A stretch of DNA of 32,015 nucleotides. Origin: Candidatus Nanopelagicales bacterium. Its GTDB lineage: Bacteria > Actinomycetota > Actinomycetes > S36-B12 > UBA10799. The notes under the pieces are model-generated. The model did not search any database, was not told the DNA's origin, and saw only the letters and a list, made by a program, of their open reading frames with translations. The translations under genes and the position numbers were made by a program. Each line of letters opens with the position of its first letter. Position 1 is the first letter of the stretch. This document shows positions 22,572-31,889 of this stretch, one piece after another. The stretch lies in the NCBI GenBank assembly GCA_025455985.1, contig JALOLM010000001.1:1-32015 (forward strand), written 5' to 3'.

Positions 22572-23242
22572 TGAGCAGGCAGTTGTACGGCATTGGCGAG
22601 ACGGTCTCGTCGCTAAGGGCGGATTTCCCCGATGTCAGCGTCAGCAAGATCAGGTTCCTGGAGGCGGAAGGTCTCGTTGAGCCGTTGCGCACCCCATCGG
22701 GCTATCGCAAGTTCACCCCTGCGCATGTCGAACGCATCCGGTACGTGCTCACGATGCAACGCGATCACTACCTCCCACTGCGGGTGATCGCAGAGCACCT
22801 CGATGCGCTGGACCGGGGACTGACCCCTCCCGAACTCGTCGATTCCACCCCGTCGGCGGCGGCCACACCGATTGCCGAGCCCGATCTGAGCAGCCGTGAC
22901 ACGGGCGTTCGGCTGCTGGCCGAAGAACTGTGCCGTGAATCGGGGCTGACCCGTGAGGAACTGGCCGACGCGATCACGGTCGGAGTCCTTCCGGGAGCCG
23001 ATGTGTACTCGCTGGACGACTTGGAAACGGCCAAAGGCCTGGCGGCGCTGGTCGGATGCGGCGTTCCGGTGCGCAACACCCGCCCCATGGTCTTGGCAGT
23101 GAACCGTGAGATCGACCTGTACAGCACCGCGTTGGGCAAAGCCCGCCGCGGGGAGACAGATGAGCAGTACCAGGCGCGCGCGAGCAGTCTGGCCGCAGCC
23201 ATCATCCGGGTGCATGTCGCGCTGCTGCGATCAGGGTTGTGA
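22571..23242 (+). CDS. MerR-family regulator (FtsR/Rv1828-like)
   Basis: 223 aa. An N-terminal winged-helix MerR domain (YGIGETVSSLRADFPDVSVSK, RFLEAEGLV, GYRKFTPAHVERI) is followed by a linker and a second helical domain. No cysteine or drug-binding signature is evident. Position after the FHA gene matches Rv1828 and corynebacterial FtsR, an activator of ftsZ. That function is inferred from synteny only. Its ATG overlaps the FHA stop by 1 nt (TGATG). Confidence 0.88.
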   Translation: MSRQLYGIGETVSSLRADFPDVSVSKIRFLEAEGLVEPLRTPSGYRKFTPAHVERIRYVLTMQRDHYLPLRVIAEHLDALDRGLTPPELVDSTPSAAATPIAEPDLSSRDTGVRLLAEELCRESGLTREELADAITVGVLPGADVYSLDDLETAKGLAALVGCGVPVRNTRPMVLAVNREIDLYSTALGKARRGETDEQYQARASSLAAAIIRVHVALLRSGL

Positions 23243-23285
23243 TCTGCGACAGTCGCGTGGCGGTGGCCCGTAGCCGGGTTGGGCG

Positions 23286-23291
23286 TAGAGT
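23286..23291 (+). promoter_or_regulatory. leaderless -10 hexamer (DUF151 gene)
   Basis: TAGAGT, 6 nt before GTG 23298. Confidence 0.5.
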
Positions 23292-23297
23292 GAACTC

Positions 23298-23783
23298 GTG
23301 CGTGCGGTCGAGGTCGTCGGAGTGCGGGTTGAGATGCCGTCCAACCAACCCATCGTGCTTCTGCGCGACACGCAGTCGGAGCGGTTCCTGCCGATATGGA
23401 TCGGGGCCGTAGAAGCGACAGCCATCGCCTTCGCCCAGCAGGGGGTCCAGCCCGAGCGGCCGTTGACCCACGATCTCTTGCGCGACGTGCTGGAATCGCT
23501 GGGCCGGACGGTCGTGCGGGTCGACATCACTGATTTGCGCGACGGCATCTTCTTCGCCGAACTGGTATTCGACAACGGCGTGACCGTGTCCGCCCGGCCC
23601 TCCGACGCGATAGCGCTGGCGCTGCGCACGGCATCGCCGCTGTTTGCTGCGGAGTCGGTGCTGGACCAGGCGGGGATCGAGATGCCGGCTGAAGAGGAGG
23701 AAGAGGAGGCAGAGGTGGAGGCCTTCCGGGAATTCCTCGATCAGGTCACTCCGGAGGACTTCGAAGGGGAGTCCGGTTCGTGA
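23298..23783 (+). CDS. DUF151 / bifunctional nuclease family protein
   Basis: 161 aa. The DUF151 core is clear: MRAVEVVGVRVEMPSNQPIV, LPIWIGAVEATAIAFAQQG, RPLTHDLL and SARPSDAIALALR. Some family members are reported as dual RNase/DNase enzymes, but activity cannot be assumed. After the core comes an acidic run (six Glu in a row near residue 132) and a further acidic tail of ~25 residues. Position matches Rv1829. Confidence 0.87.
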   Translation: MRAVEVVGVRVEMPSNQPIVLLRDTQSERFLPIWIGAVEATAIAFAQQGVQPERPLTHDLLRDVLESLGRTVVRVDITDLRDGIFFAELVFDNGVTVSARPSDAIALALRTASPLFAAESVLDQAGIEMPAEEEEEEAEVEAFREFLDQVTPEDFEGESGS

Positions 23784-23823
23784 GGACCGGCTTGCCGACT
23801 CGTGACGCCGAGGCAAATGAATG

Positions 23824-23847
23824 AACCTCTACTTGAGGTTGAGGTAT
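23824..23847 (+). promoter_or_regulatory. MerR-type dyad upstream of the second merR gene
   Basis: AACCTC (23824-23829) and GAGGTT (23835-23840) form an inverted repeat with a 5-nt spacer, followed at once by another GAGGT. The CCTCTA half matches the dyad at 22041. Confidence 0.5.
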
Positions 23848-23897
23848 TGGTGGACGCGAAGTGGGCGTGTCGGTCGCGTCGTCCGGGCCGATCGCCC

Positions 23898-23903
23898 TAC
23901 GTT
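23898..23903 (+). promoter_or_regulatory. possible -10 hexamer of the second merR unit
   Basis: TACGTT, 5 nt before a short ATG frame at 23909 and 50 nt before the merR ATG. Confidence 0.35.
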
Positions 23904-23908
23904 GTGAG

Positions 23909-23950
23909 ATGTCTAGTCCCGCTGGGGCCATCAGGACAGCCGAGGAGTAG
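23909..23950 (+). CDS. possible 13-residue leader peptide
   Basis: ATG 23909 opens a frame of 13 codons (MSSPAGAIRTAEE) ending in tandem TAG TAG directly before the merR ATG at 23954. The last two Glu codons, GAGGAG, are also the merR ribosome site. The ATG is 5 nt after TACGTT, so the peptide could be read from a leaderless mRNA and coupled to merR. The frame may equally be chance. Confidence 0.35.
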   Translation: MSSPAGAIRTAEE

Positions 23951-23953
23951 TAG

Positions 23954-24513
<560 letters not shown>

Positions 24514-24517
<4 letters not shown>

Positions 24518-24570
24518 CCACCACGTTCACCGACCGGCACATAGGTCCTGACAGGACCGACCAGCAGCGG
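24514..24570 (+). other. N-terminal coding extension of gcvP without a standard start codon
   Basis: Reading gcvP back from ATG 24571 gives ATTFTDRHIGPDRTDQQR, which contains the TFxDRHIG-D segment conserved at GcvP N-termini. The frame is open back to TGA 24481-24483 but has no ATG, GTG or TTG there. The best-placed codon is ATA 24514, overlapping the merR stop as ATAG. GGTCCTGACAGGACC (24544-24558) is also a perfect palindrome. Confidence 0.6.
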
Positions 24571-27312
24571 ATGCTGTCTGCTCTGGGATTCCATGATCTC
24601 GACGATCTGATTTCTGCGGTGGTTCCAGCTGACCTGCGTACCGCAGCCCCCCTGGACCTGCCCGCGCCGCAGACCGAACCTGAGGCGCTCGCCGCCTTGC
24701 GGTCGTTGGCCGATCACAATCGCCCTCGTCGATCGATGATCGGGCTGGGCTATCACAACACCATCACGCCTTCTGTGATCACGCGTAACGTGCTGCAGAA
24801 CCCCGCCTGGTACACCGCGTACACCCCCTATCAGCCGGAGATCTCGCAGGGCCGTTTGGAAGGCCTGCTCACGTTCCAGACGCTGGTCTCGGACCTCACC
24901 GGACTGCCGGTGGCCAATGCCTCGTTGCTCGATGAACCAACCGCTGCCGCCGAAGCCATGGCCTTGGCACACCGGGCTGGGAAGGGTGACGTGTTCGTCG
25001 TGGACCGTGACATCCATCCCACGACCCGTGCCGTTCTGGCCACTCGCGCCGAACCGGTGGGCATCCGGCTGGAGGTCCTTGATGCCTTCACCGACGAACT
25101 GCCAGAGGGGTGCTTCGGTGTTCTGGCCGGGTACCCGACCGGCACCGGCGCGATCCGGGACCTCACGGCGGTGGGGGAGCGCGCCCATGCCTGTGGAGCC
25201 CAGTTGGTGGTGACCGCCGACATCCTCGCGCTGGTGCTTCTGCGGCCACCGGCAGCGATGGGTGCGGACATCGTCGTGGGCTCGGCGCAGCGTTTTGGAG
25301 TTCCCATGGGCTTCGGGGGTCCGCACGCCGCCTTCCTCGCGGTGCGCACCGGGCTGGAACGGCAGATCCCCGGACGGATGGTCGGGGTCAGCGTGGATGC
25401 TGTGGGCGCACCGGCGCTGAGGCTGGCGCTGCAGACCCGCGAACAGCACATCCGTCGGGATCGGGCCACCTCCAACATCTGCACGTCGCAGGTGCTGCTG
25501 GCGCTGGTGGCCGCGTTCTACGCGCAGTACCACGGAGCCGAGGGCCTGCGGAGCATCGCGCAGACGGTGCACGCCAAGGCGGCGTCTCTGGCGGCAGGAC
25601 TGCGCGCCGGTGGGCACACGCTGATGCATGACCAGTTCTTCGACACTGTGGTGGTCTTGCATCCTGATGCGGAGGCCGTGGTCGCAGCCGCTGCGCAGCG
25701 TGGGATCGACCTTCGGACCCTCGACGGGGCAGTTGGGATCACCTGCGACGAGGTGACCAGCGAGGAAGACATCGAGATCGTCGCGGACTGCTTCGGTTGT
25801 GAGCCGCTCGCCGGTGGCTCACAGCTCGCCGAGCACCTCCTGCGAACCGAGCCGCTGCTTGCCTACCCGCCGTTCAGCGGCTACCACAACGAAACCGCGA
25901 TGATGCGCTACCTGAGGCGTCTGTCGGACATGGACCTCGCGCTGGACCGGACGATGATCCCGTTGGGCTCGTGCACGATGAAGCTGAACGCCGCCACGGA
26001 GATGGAGGCCATGACCTGGCCGGAGTTCGCGCACCTTCACCCTTTCGCGCCTCTGGATGAGTCGCAGGGCACCCGCGCTCTCATCGCCGACGTGGAGAAT
26101 TGGCTGGCACACGCCACCGGATACGACCGGGTCAGTCTGCAACCCAACGCGGGATCCCAAGGAGAGTTCGCCGGCTTGTTGGCCATCAGGGGGTATCACC
26201 GGTCCCGCGGTGAGCAGGACCGGGTGGTGTGTCTCGTGCCCAGCAGCGCGCATGGAACCAATGCCGCAAGTGCGGTCATGGCCGGACTCAAAGTCGTCGT
26301 AGTGCGCTGCACCGATGACGGTGATGTGGACATCGACGATGTGCGCGCCAAGATCGCCGAGCATGGCGATCGTCTGGCCGCGATCATGCTCACGTACCCG
26401 TCCACCCACGGCGTCTTCGAGACCGGGTTGCGTGAGATCTGCGATCTGGTGCATGCCGCAGGTGGTCAGGTGTACGTCGACGGCGCGAACATGAACGCCC
26501 TGCTGGGCCTGGTCCGCTTGCCCGAGGCGGGAGCCGACGTCTCACACCTCAACCTGCACAAGACGTTCTGCATCCCACACGGCGGTGGTGGTCCCGGGGT
26601 GGGCCCGGTGGCGGTAAAGGAGCACCTTGCCGACTTCCTCCCCGGTCACCCGTTGGTGCCCGAAGCCGGACCCGCCGGTAGTCCACCGGTGTCCGGGGCT
26701 CCGTGGGGGAGTGCGGGTGTGCTGATGATCCCGTGGATGTACCTGCGATTGATGGGAGCCGAAGGCCTCACCCAGGCCACGAAAGTCGCGATCCTGTCTG
26801 CCAACTACATCGCGCGTCGACTCAGCCCGCACTTCCCGTTGCTCTACTCCGGTGAGGGCGGCTTGGTCGCCCATGAGTGCCTGCTCGACTTGCGCGAGAT
26901 CACCCGGAGCACTGGTGTCACGGTCGACGACGTCGCCAAACGCCTCATCGACTTCGGATTCCACGCCCCCACGATGTCCTTCCCGGTGGCAGGGACGCTG
27001 ATGGTCGAACCCACCGAGAGCGAGGACTTGCGCGAGGTGGACCGCTTCTGCGATGCGATGATCGCGATCGGTGAGGAGATCCAGCAGATTGCCGCCGGGG
27101 ACATCGAGGTCGCTGACAGCGCACTGCGGAATGCACCGCACACCGCCATGAGTCTTGTGGGGGACTGGGACCGTGCCTACACCCGGGCGCAGGCGGTCTA
27201 CCCGACGGGACCCACGACGGCCAAGTACTGGCCGGCCACCGGCCGGATCGACAACGCGTACGGCGATCGAAACCTGAACTGCACCTGCGCGCCTGTGAGT
27301 GACTACGCCTGA
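24571..27312 (+). CDS. gcvP: glycine dehydrogenase (decarboxylating), P protein of glycine cleavage
   Basis: 913 aa from the first ATG; single-chain P protein fusing both halves. It decarboxylates glycine with pyridoxal phosphate and passes the aminomethyl group to GcvH. Landmarks: MIGLGYHNTITP and NPAWYTAYTPYQPEISQGRLE near the start, the glycine-rich MGFGGPHAAF, SCTMKLNAATEM at the start of the second half, and the PLP lysine in HLNLHKTFCIPHGGGGPG (Lys664). Homologues carry ~19-40 more N-terminal residues, and these are encoded upstream (24514-24570) without a standard start codon. Confidence 0.95.
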   Translation: MLSALGFHDLDDLISAVVPADLRTAAPLDLPAPQTEPEALAALRSLADHNRPRRSMIGLGYHNTITPSVITRNVLQNPAWYTAYTPYQPEISQGRLEGLLTFQTLVSDLTGLPVANASLLDEPTAAAEAMALAHRAGKGDVFVVDRDIHPTTRAVLATRAEPVGIRLEVLDAFTDELPEGCFGVLAGYPTGTGAIRDLTAVGERAHACGAQLVVTADILALVLLRPPAAMGADIVVGSAQRFGVPMGFGGPHAAFLAVRTGLERQIPGRMVGVSVDAVGAPALRLALQTREQHIRRDRATSNICTSQVLLALVAAFYAQYHGAEGLRSIAQTVHAKAASLAAGLRAGGHTLMHDQFFDTVVVLHPDAEAVVAAAAQRGIDLRTLDGAVGITCDEVTSEEDIEIVADCFGCEPLAGGSQLAEHLLRTEPLLAYPPFSGYHNETAMMRYLRRLSDMDLALDRTMIPLGSCTMKLNAATEMEAMTWPEFAHLHPFAPLDESQGTRALIADVENWLAHATGYDRVSLQPNAGSQGEFAGLLAIRGYHRSRGEQDRVVCLVPSSAHGTNAASAVMAGLKVVVVRCTDDGDVDIDDVRAKIAEHGDRLAAIMLTYPSTHGVFETGLREICDLVHAAGGQVYVDGANMNALLGLVRLPEAGADVSHLNLHKTFCIPHGGGGPGVGPVAVKEHLADFLPGHPLVPEAGPAGSPPVSGAPWGSAGVLMIPWMYLRLMGAEGLTQATKVAILSANYIARRLSPHFPLLYSGEGGLVAHECLLDLREITRSTGVTVDDVAKRLIDFGFHAPTMSFPVAGTLMVEPTESEDLREVDRFCDAMIAIGEEIQQIAAGDIEVADSALRNAPHTAMSLVGDWDRAYTRAQAVYPTGPTTAKYWPATGRIDNAYGDRNLNCTCAPVSDYA

Positions 27313-27331
27313 CGCGTAGGCCCGCCGATCC

Positions 27332-28888
27332 ATGTTCAGCGCCGAGGTCTTGGACATCGGCAGTTCCCTGATCTTCGCGGTGGTTCTCGCGGGAATCTGC
27401 CGTAATAGGGGCTGGTCATCGGCCATCCCCTTGCTGATAGCCGGCATCGCGTTCGGCCTTGCCCCATTCGGGCCGCAGGGGGTGTCCGACCCGGAGCTGT
27501 TCCTCGTGCTCATCCTGGCGCCGCTGGTGTTCGGAGAAGGTCTGACCAGTTCCATCGTGGATCTGCGACGGGTCAGCAAACCGGTGATGGCACTTGCCGT
27601 GGGCCTCGTAGTGTTCGGCGCGGTGCTGGTCGGTGTCGTCACGACCTGGCTGATCCCTGGTATCTGGACCTCTATGGCGTTCGCGCTTGGGGCGATTCTT
27701 GGGCCCACTGACGCGGTCGCGGTCTCAGCGACGGCGCGCAAAGCTGGACTTCCCCGCCGGCTGGTGAACATCCTTGAGGGCGAAAGTCTGGTCAACGATG
27801 GCACCGCACTCACCTTGTTGCGAGTGGCCTCCGTCGCGGCCGCCGCGGGCAGCGTAACCGCGCTGGAAGGCGCGAAGATCCTTGTCACGTCGGTGCTCGG
27901 CGGTGTACTGGTCGGTGGAGTCGCGGGCTGGATCCTGATGCAGCTGGTCAGGCGGGGGCGCGACGCCACGGTGACCAACGCGGTGATTCTCGTGGCACCG
28001 CTGCCGATCTACGTACTGGCCGAAGTCGTCGAGGGTTCAGGCATTCTGGCCGTCGTGCTGGCGGCGCTGGTCGTCGCACACGGCAGTTCCAACGAAGTGG
28101 AGTACACCGGCCGGCTGCAGGCCACCGGCCTTTGGCGGACCATAACCTTCGTGCTGCAGTCCGTGGCGTTCTTTCTGGTGGGCCTGGAGATCCCATTGGT
28201 CATCGATCGGCTGCCGGCAGACGAGTTGCGGCAACTGGCGCTGGCCGTGCCTGTCGTGTTCCTCACGCTGGTCGTTGCCAGGTTCGTGTTCGTATACCTG
28301 ATGGCGGTGCTGAGCCGGGGGGATCTGCGCCGACCGGAGTGGCTGATTGCCGCGTGGGCTGGGACCAGGGGACCGATCTCGGCGTTGGCCGCCTTCACCC
28401 TCCCGGTCACCACCACCGCCGGAGCGCCCATCCCGGGCCGCGGTCTGGTCATCAGCACCACTTTCGGGGTCGTCTTGTTGTCCCTGCTGCTGGCCCCGAC
28501 AGTGGCCTGGCTGGCCGGGCGGACGAGCCTGGACAAAGACGATGACTCGGCGACCAGGCGCCGCGTGCGGGTAGCACTGGCCCGGGCGGCCCTGGATCGC
28601 CTCGATGAGATCGAGGACGAGTCCGAGCGGTCGGGCGAACCCCTGGCAGCCAGTGTGGTCTCACGCTTGCGGGAGATGGCTCAGGTTCGCCTGGACCGAT
28701 CGCTGGCCATCGAGCAGGGCGACACCCGTCGCCACGAGCATCTGGTGAGCGCGAAGGTGCTCAGCGTGCAGATGATGCGCGCCGAACAGGAGGAACTGTT
28801 CCGCCTGCGCGACTCCGAGGGTCTGGCCGACGAGATCTTGCGGGAGATGCAGCAGGAGATCGATGCGCGGATCAGGGCCCTGGGCTAG
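27332..28888 (+). CDS. Na+/H+ antiporter, CPA1 family
   Basis: 518 aa. About twelve membrane helices fill the first ~395 residues. The ion-site motifs of CPA1/NHE-type exchangers are present: ALGAILGPTDAVAVSATA and EGESLVNDGTALTL with the Asn-Asp pair. The last ~120 residues form a charged, helical cytoplasmic domain of the kind that regulates such exchangers. Expected role: sodium (or potassium)/proton exchange for pH and salt balance. It begins 19 nt after gcvP and may be read with it. Convergent with the HAD gene, 15-nt gap. Confidence 0.87.
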   Translation: MFSAEVLDIGSSLIFAVVLAGICRNRGWSSAIPLLIAGIAFGLAPFGPQGVSDPELFLVLILAPLVFGEGLTSSIVDLRRVSKPVMALAVGLVVFGAVLVGVVTTWLIPGIWTSMAFALGAILGPTDAVAVSATARKAGLPRRLVNILEGESLVNDGTALTLLRVASVAAAAGSVTALEGAKILVTSVLGGVLVGGVAGWILMQLVRRGRDATVTNAVILVAPLPIYVLAEVVEGSGILAVVLAALVVAHGSSNEVEYTGRLQATGLWRTITFVLQSVAFFLVGLEIPLVIDRLPADELRQLALAVPVVFLTLVVARFVFVYLMAVLSRGDLRRPEWLIAAWAGTRGPISALAAFTLPVTTTAGAPIPGRGLVISTTFGVVLLSLLLAPTVAWLAGRTSLDKDDDSATRRRVRVALARAALDRLDEIEDESERSGEPLAASVVSRLREMAQVRLDRSLAIEQGDTRRHEHLVSAKVLSVQMMRAEQEELFRLRDSEGLADEILREMQQEIDARIRALG

Positions 28889-28903
28889 GGCGCGGCCAGA
28901 AGC

Positions 28904-29392
28904 CTAGGTCCGGCCTTCCTCCTCCTGGGCCTGAGCCAACAGATCCAGCTGTTCGCTGGCTTGGTCCATCCAGGTTGCGTGCAAGACCGGAATCCCTCGC
29001 GCCTGCAGGTGCTCCACGACGCGCAGGTCGTCGTCGACCACCGCCACGAGCGTGGCCCGCTGGGCAATCTGCGCGATCACGTCGGCCTTGTAGTAGCGGG
29101 CGGGTCGGCGGTCGCGGTTCGGGCGCATGTGCAGATCGGCGTCGGGAAAGCCGTTCTCGAGCAGCCAGGTGCGCGTGTCGCGCCGGCAGCGGTTCGGGCG
29201 GCCTGTGACGTAGACGATCGACGACCCTGCGGCCAGGGCCTCGGCGACGGCCTGCCGTCCGGGTTCGAGGACCGGATCGGAGACGGCCGCGGCGAAGAAG
29301 TTATGCCAGTCCTTCGGTCGCTGGGACAGAAAGTGCAATCGATGGCGCACGTCGGCCAGGACCCCATCGATATCGAATACAGTCACCGTCAC
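28904..29392 (-). CDS. HAD-superfamily phosphatase (polynucleotide kinase 3'-phosphatase-like)
   Basis: 162 aa. HAD motif I is FDIDGVLADVRHR (nucleophile Asp7, acid Asp9), motif II VTGR with Thr63, motif III Lys102 in YYKADVI, motif IV VVDDD at 119-122. The short single-domain form and DxDGxLAD start resemble phosphatase domains of T4-type polynucleotide kinase, though a nucleotidase is equally possible. I chose GTG 29390-29392, which has TACCGT 6 nt upstream on the minus strand. Upstream in-frame codons would overlap the divergent hotdog gene. Confidence 0.82.
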   Translation of the reverse strand: MTVTVFDIDGVLADVRHRLHFLSQRPKDWHNFFAAAVSDPVLEPGRQAVAEALAAGSSIVYVTGRPNRCRRDTRTWLLENGFPDADLHMRPNRDRRPARYYKADVIAQIAQRATLVAVVDDDLRVVEHLQARGIPVLHATWMDQASEQLDLLAQAQEEEGRT

Positions 29393-29398
29393 CCCCCG

Positions 29399-29404
29399 AC
29401 GGTA
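29399..29404 (-). promoter_or_regulatory. leaderless -10 hexamer (HAD phosphatase)
   Basis: TACCGT on the minus strand, 6 nt before GTG 29392. Confidence 0.48.
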
Positions 29405-29426
29405 ACGGCTCAATCGCGCGGGTGGG

Positions 29427-29885
29427 ATGCTCGTGGCCATGGATTTCGAGGCCGTCAAGGCGAGCATGCCGTCGCTGGTTCCGATGGTGGGGACCCTGTC
29501 GATCAAGTTCCTGGAACTGGATGAGAGGACCGCGGTTCTGCAACTGCCTGATCAGGCGGCCTTCCACAACCACATCGGAGGCCCGCACGCCGGTGCGATG
29601 TTCACCCTGGGGGAGTCCGCATCCGGTGCGCTGGTTCTGGGTAACTTCGCCGAGCACCTCGCCCGGGTCACCCCCCTGGCGGTCGAGGCGGCCATCCAGT
29701 ACAAGAAGATCGCGATGGGTCCGGTGACCGCCACCGCGGTGATGAGCAGAACAGCCGCAGAGGTTCTCGCCGAACTCGACAGCGGCGATCGCCCACAGTT
29801 CCAGGTCGACATCACCATCGCGGATCAGGACGGCACAGTGACCGGCGAGATGTTCGTGGTCTGGACCCTCAAGCCCAATCGGTGA
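29427..29885 (+). CDS. hotdog-fold protein, DUF4442/PaaI thioesterase-like
   Basis: 152 aa. The stretch HNHIGGPHAGAMFTLGE resembles the central helix and preceding catalytic loop of PaaI-type acyl-CoA thioesterases, and the family is usually labelled DUF4442. A thioesterase role is inferred; the substrate is unknown. The start could be ATG 29427 or ATG 29439, four codons later, which has GATGCT 7 nt upstream (29426-29431). Divergent from the HAD gene with 34 bp between starts. Confidence 0.82.
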   Translation: MLVAMDFEAVKASMPSLVPMVGTLSIKFLELDERTAVLQLPDQAAFHNHIGGPHAGAMFTLGESASGALVLGNFAEHLARVTPLAVEAAIQYKKIAMGPVTATAVMSRTAAEVLAELDSGDRPQFQVDITIADQDGTVTGEMFVVWTLKPNR

Positions 29886-29901
29886 GCGGGCTCTGACTCA
29901 C

Positions 29902-29907
29902 TAGACT
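29902..29907 (+). promoter_or_regulatory. -10 hexamer of thrS
   Basis: TAGACT. Transcription near 29914 gives a ~23-nt leader holding AGGAAGG (29921-29927). This is too short for a T-box. Confidence 0.45.
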
Positions 29908-29936
29908 GGGGCAGAATCCGAGGAAGGGTGTCTCCA

Positions 29937-31889
29937 GTGTCGCTTGACATTTCCGTGGCCGGTGAGCCGCGGTCGGTCCCGGAGGGAACCGGCGCCGGCG
30001 ATCTGTTCGAGGGTGACCGGCAGGTGGTCGTCGCCCGGGTCAACGGACAGTTGAAAGACCTCGACTACACACTGCAAGCCGGCGATGAGGTGGAACCGGT
30101 CTCGGTGGAGGATCCTGAAGGACTGGCGGTGCTACGCCACTCCACTGCTCACGTGATGGCGCAGGCAGTCCAAGACCTGTTCCCGGACGCCCGGCTGGGG
30201 ATCGGCCCCCCGGTCAAGGACGGCTTCTACTACGACTTCAGCGTTCCGGTCGCGTTCCACCCCGACGACCTGGTCCGGATCGAGAAGCGGATGGTCGAGA
30301 TCCTCAAGAGCGGCCAGAGTTTCCACCGGCGGGTGGTCACCGACGCCGAGGCGCACAGGGAACTCGCCGCGGAGCCGTTCAAGATCGAGCTGATCGGCAA
30401 GAAGGGCGGAAACAGCGACGAGATCATGGAGACCGGCGGTTCCGAACTGACCGTCTACGACAACGTCACCCGTAAAGGTGAGGTCTGCTGGTCTGATCTG
30501 TGCCGGGGACCGCACGTGCCCAACACCCGCTACATCCCGCCGAATGCCATCAAGCTCATGCGCACCGCGGCGGTCTACTGGCTGTCCGACGAGCGCAATC
30601 CGCAGTTGCAGCGCATCTACGGGACCGCCTGGCCGTCCAAGGAGGGGCTCAAGGGCTATTTGACGTTCCTGGAGGAGGCTGCCCGCCGCGATCACCGCAA
30701 ACTCGGCACCGAGCTTGACCTGTTCTCCTTCCCCGAGGAGATCGGTTCGGGGCTGGCTGTGTTCCACCCCAAGGGCGGCATCGTCCGCACGGTGATGGAG
30801 GACTACTCCCGTAAGCGGCACATCGACGCCGGCTACCAGTTCGTCAACACCCCGCATGTGACCAAGGCTGCTTTGTTCGAGAAGTCCGGGCACCTCGATT
30901 GGTACGCCGAGGGCATGTACCCGCCGATGGACATGGACAACGCGCAGTACTACCTCAAGCCCATGAACTGCCCCATGCACAACTTGATCTTCAGTGCCCG
31001 GGGGCGCTCATACCGGGAGTTGCCGCTGCGGCTGTTCGAATTCGGCACTGTCTACCGCTATGAGAAGTCCGGCGTCGTGCAAGGACTGACCCGGGCGCGC
31101 GGCTTCACCCAGGACGACGCCCACATCTATTGCACCCGCGAGCAGATGGCTGACGAACTCGACAGCCTGCTCACGTTCGTGCTCGATCTGCTCAAGGACT
31201 ACGGGCTCACCGACTTCTACCTGGAGCTGTCCACTCGGGATCCGGAGAAGAGCATCGGCACCGAGCAGGAATGGGAGCAGGCCACCCAGACGCTGTTCGA
31301 GGCGGCCAGCCGGCAGAACCTCGAACTGGTGATGGACGAGGGCGGGGCGGCCTTCTACGGGCCGAAGATCTCCGTGCAGGCCAAGGATGCCATCGGACGC
31401 ACCTGGCAGATGTCGACGATCCAGGTCGACTTCCAGCTGCCGCAGCGCTTCGATCTGGAGTACCAGGGTCCGGACGGCACCCGCGAGCGACCGATCATGA
31501 TCCACCGGGCGCTGTTCGGTTCGATCGAACGGTTCTTCGCGGTCTTGCTGGAGCACTACGCGGGTGCATTTCCTCCCTGGCTGGCCCCGGTCACGGTGCT
31601 CGGAATCCCGGTCGCCGACCAGCATGTGGCCTACCTGGAGGACGCAGTGGCGCGACTGCGGGCGGCAGGCGTACGCGCCGAGGTCGACACCAGCGCGGAT
31701 CGTATGCCCAAGAAGATCCGCAACGCGCAGAAGCAGAAGGTGCCGTTCATGTGGATCGCCGGCGACGACGACATCGCGGCGGGGGCAGTGAGTTTCCGGT
31801 ACCGGGATGGAACGCAACGTAACGGGATTCCCCTGGACGAAGCGGTGGCAGAAGTGGTCGCGGCAGTCGAGCAGAGGCAGCAGGTCTGA
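29937..31889 (+). CDS. thrS: threonyl-tRNA synthetase
   Basis: 650 aa class II synthetase that charges tRNA-Thr. Domains in order: N-terminal TGS (residues ~1-60), editing domain with HSTAHVMAQAV, catalytic core with MNCPMHNL (zinc Cys), RYEKSG and RGFTQDDAHIY motifs, IHRALFGSIERF (zinc His, motif 3), and the C-terminal anticodon-binding domain (APVTVLGIPVADQH). I chose GTG 29937 over GTG 29928 because AGGAAGG abuts the latter but lies 9 nt before the former. TGATG overlap with the next gene. Confidence 0.95.
   Translation: MSLDISVAGEPRSVPEGTGAGDLFEGDRQVVVARVNGQLKDLDYTLQAGDEVEPVSVEDPEGLAVLRHSTAHVMAQAVQDLFPDARLGIGPPVKDGFYYDFSVPVAFHPDDLVRIEKRMVEILKSGQSFHRRVVTDAEAHRELAAEPFKIELIGKKGGNSDEIMETGGSELTVYDNVTRKGEVCWSDLCRGPHVPNTRYIPPNAIKLMRTAAVYWLSDERNPQLQRIYGTAWPSKEGLKGYLTFLEEAARRDHRKLGTELDLFSFPEEIGSGLAVFHPKGGIVRTVMEDYSRKRHIDAGYQFVNTPHVTKAALFEKSGHLDWYAEGMYPPMDMDNAQYYLKPMNCPMHNLIFSARGRSYRELPLRLFEFGTVYRYEKSGVVQGLTRARGFTQDDAHIYCTREQMADELDSLLTFVLDLLKDYGLTDFYLELSTRDPEKSIGTEQEWEQATQTLFEAASRQNLELVMDEGGAAFYGPKISVQAKDAIGRTWQMSTIQVDFQLPQRFDLEYQGPDGTRERPIMIHRALFGSIERFFAVLLEHYAGAFPPWLAPVTVLGIPVADQHVAYLEDAVARLRAAGVRAEVDTSADRMPKKIRNAQKQKVPFMWIAGDDDIAAGAVSFRYRDGTQRNGIPLDEAVAEVVAAVEQRQQV

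Noticed and set aside
26542..27978. Minus-strand open frame of 478 aa opposite the end of gcvP and the antiporter
   Set aside because: Spans two unrelated sense genes and has no motif.
29886..29936. T-box riboswitch before thrS
   Set aside because: Only ~50 nt separate the genes and the predicted leader is ~23 nt, far too short for a T-box.
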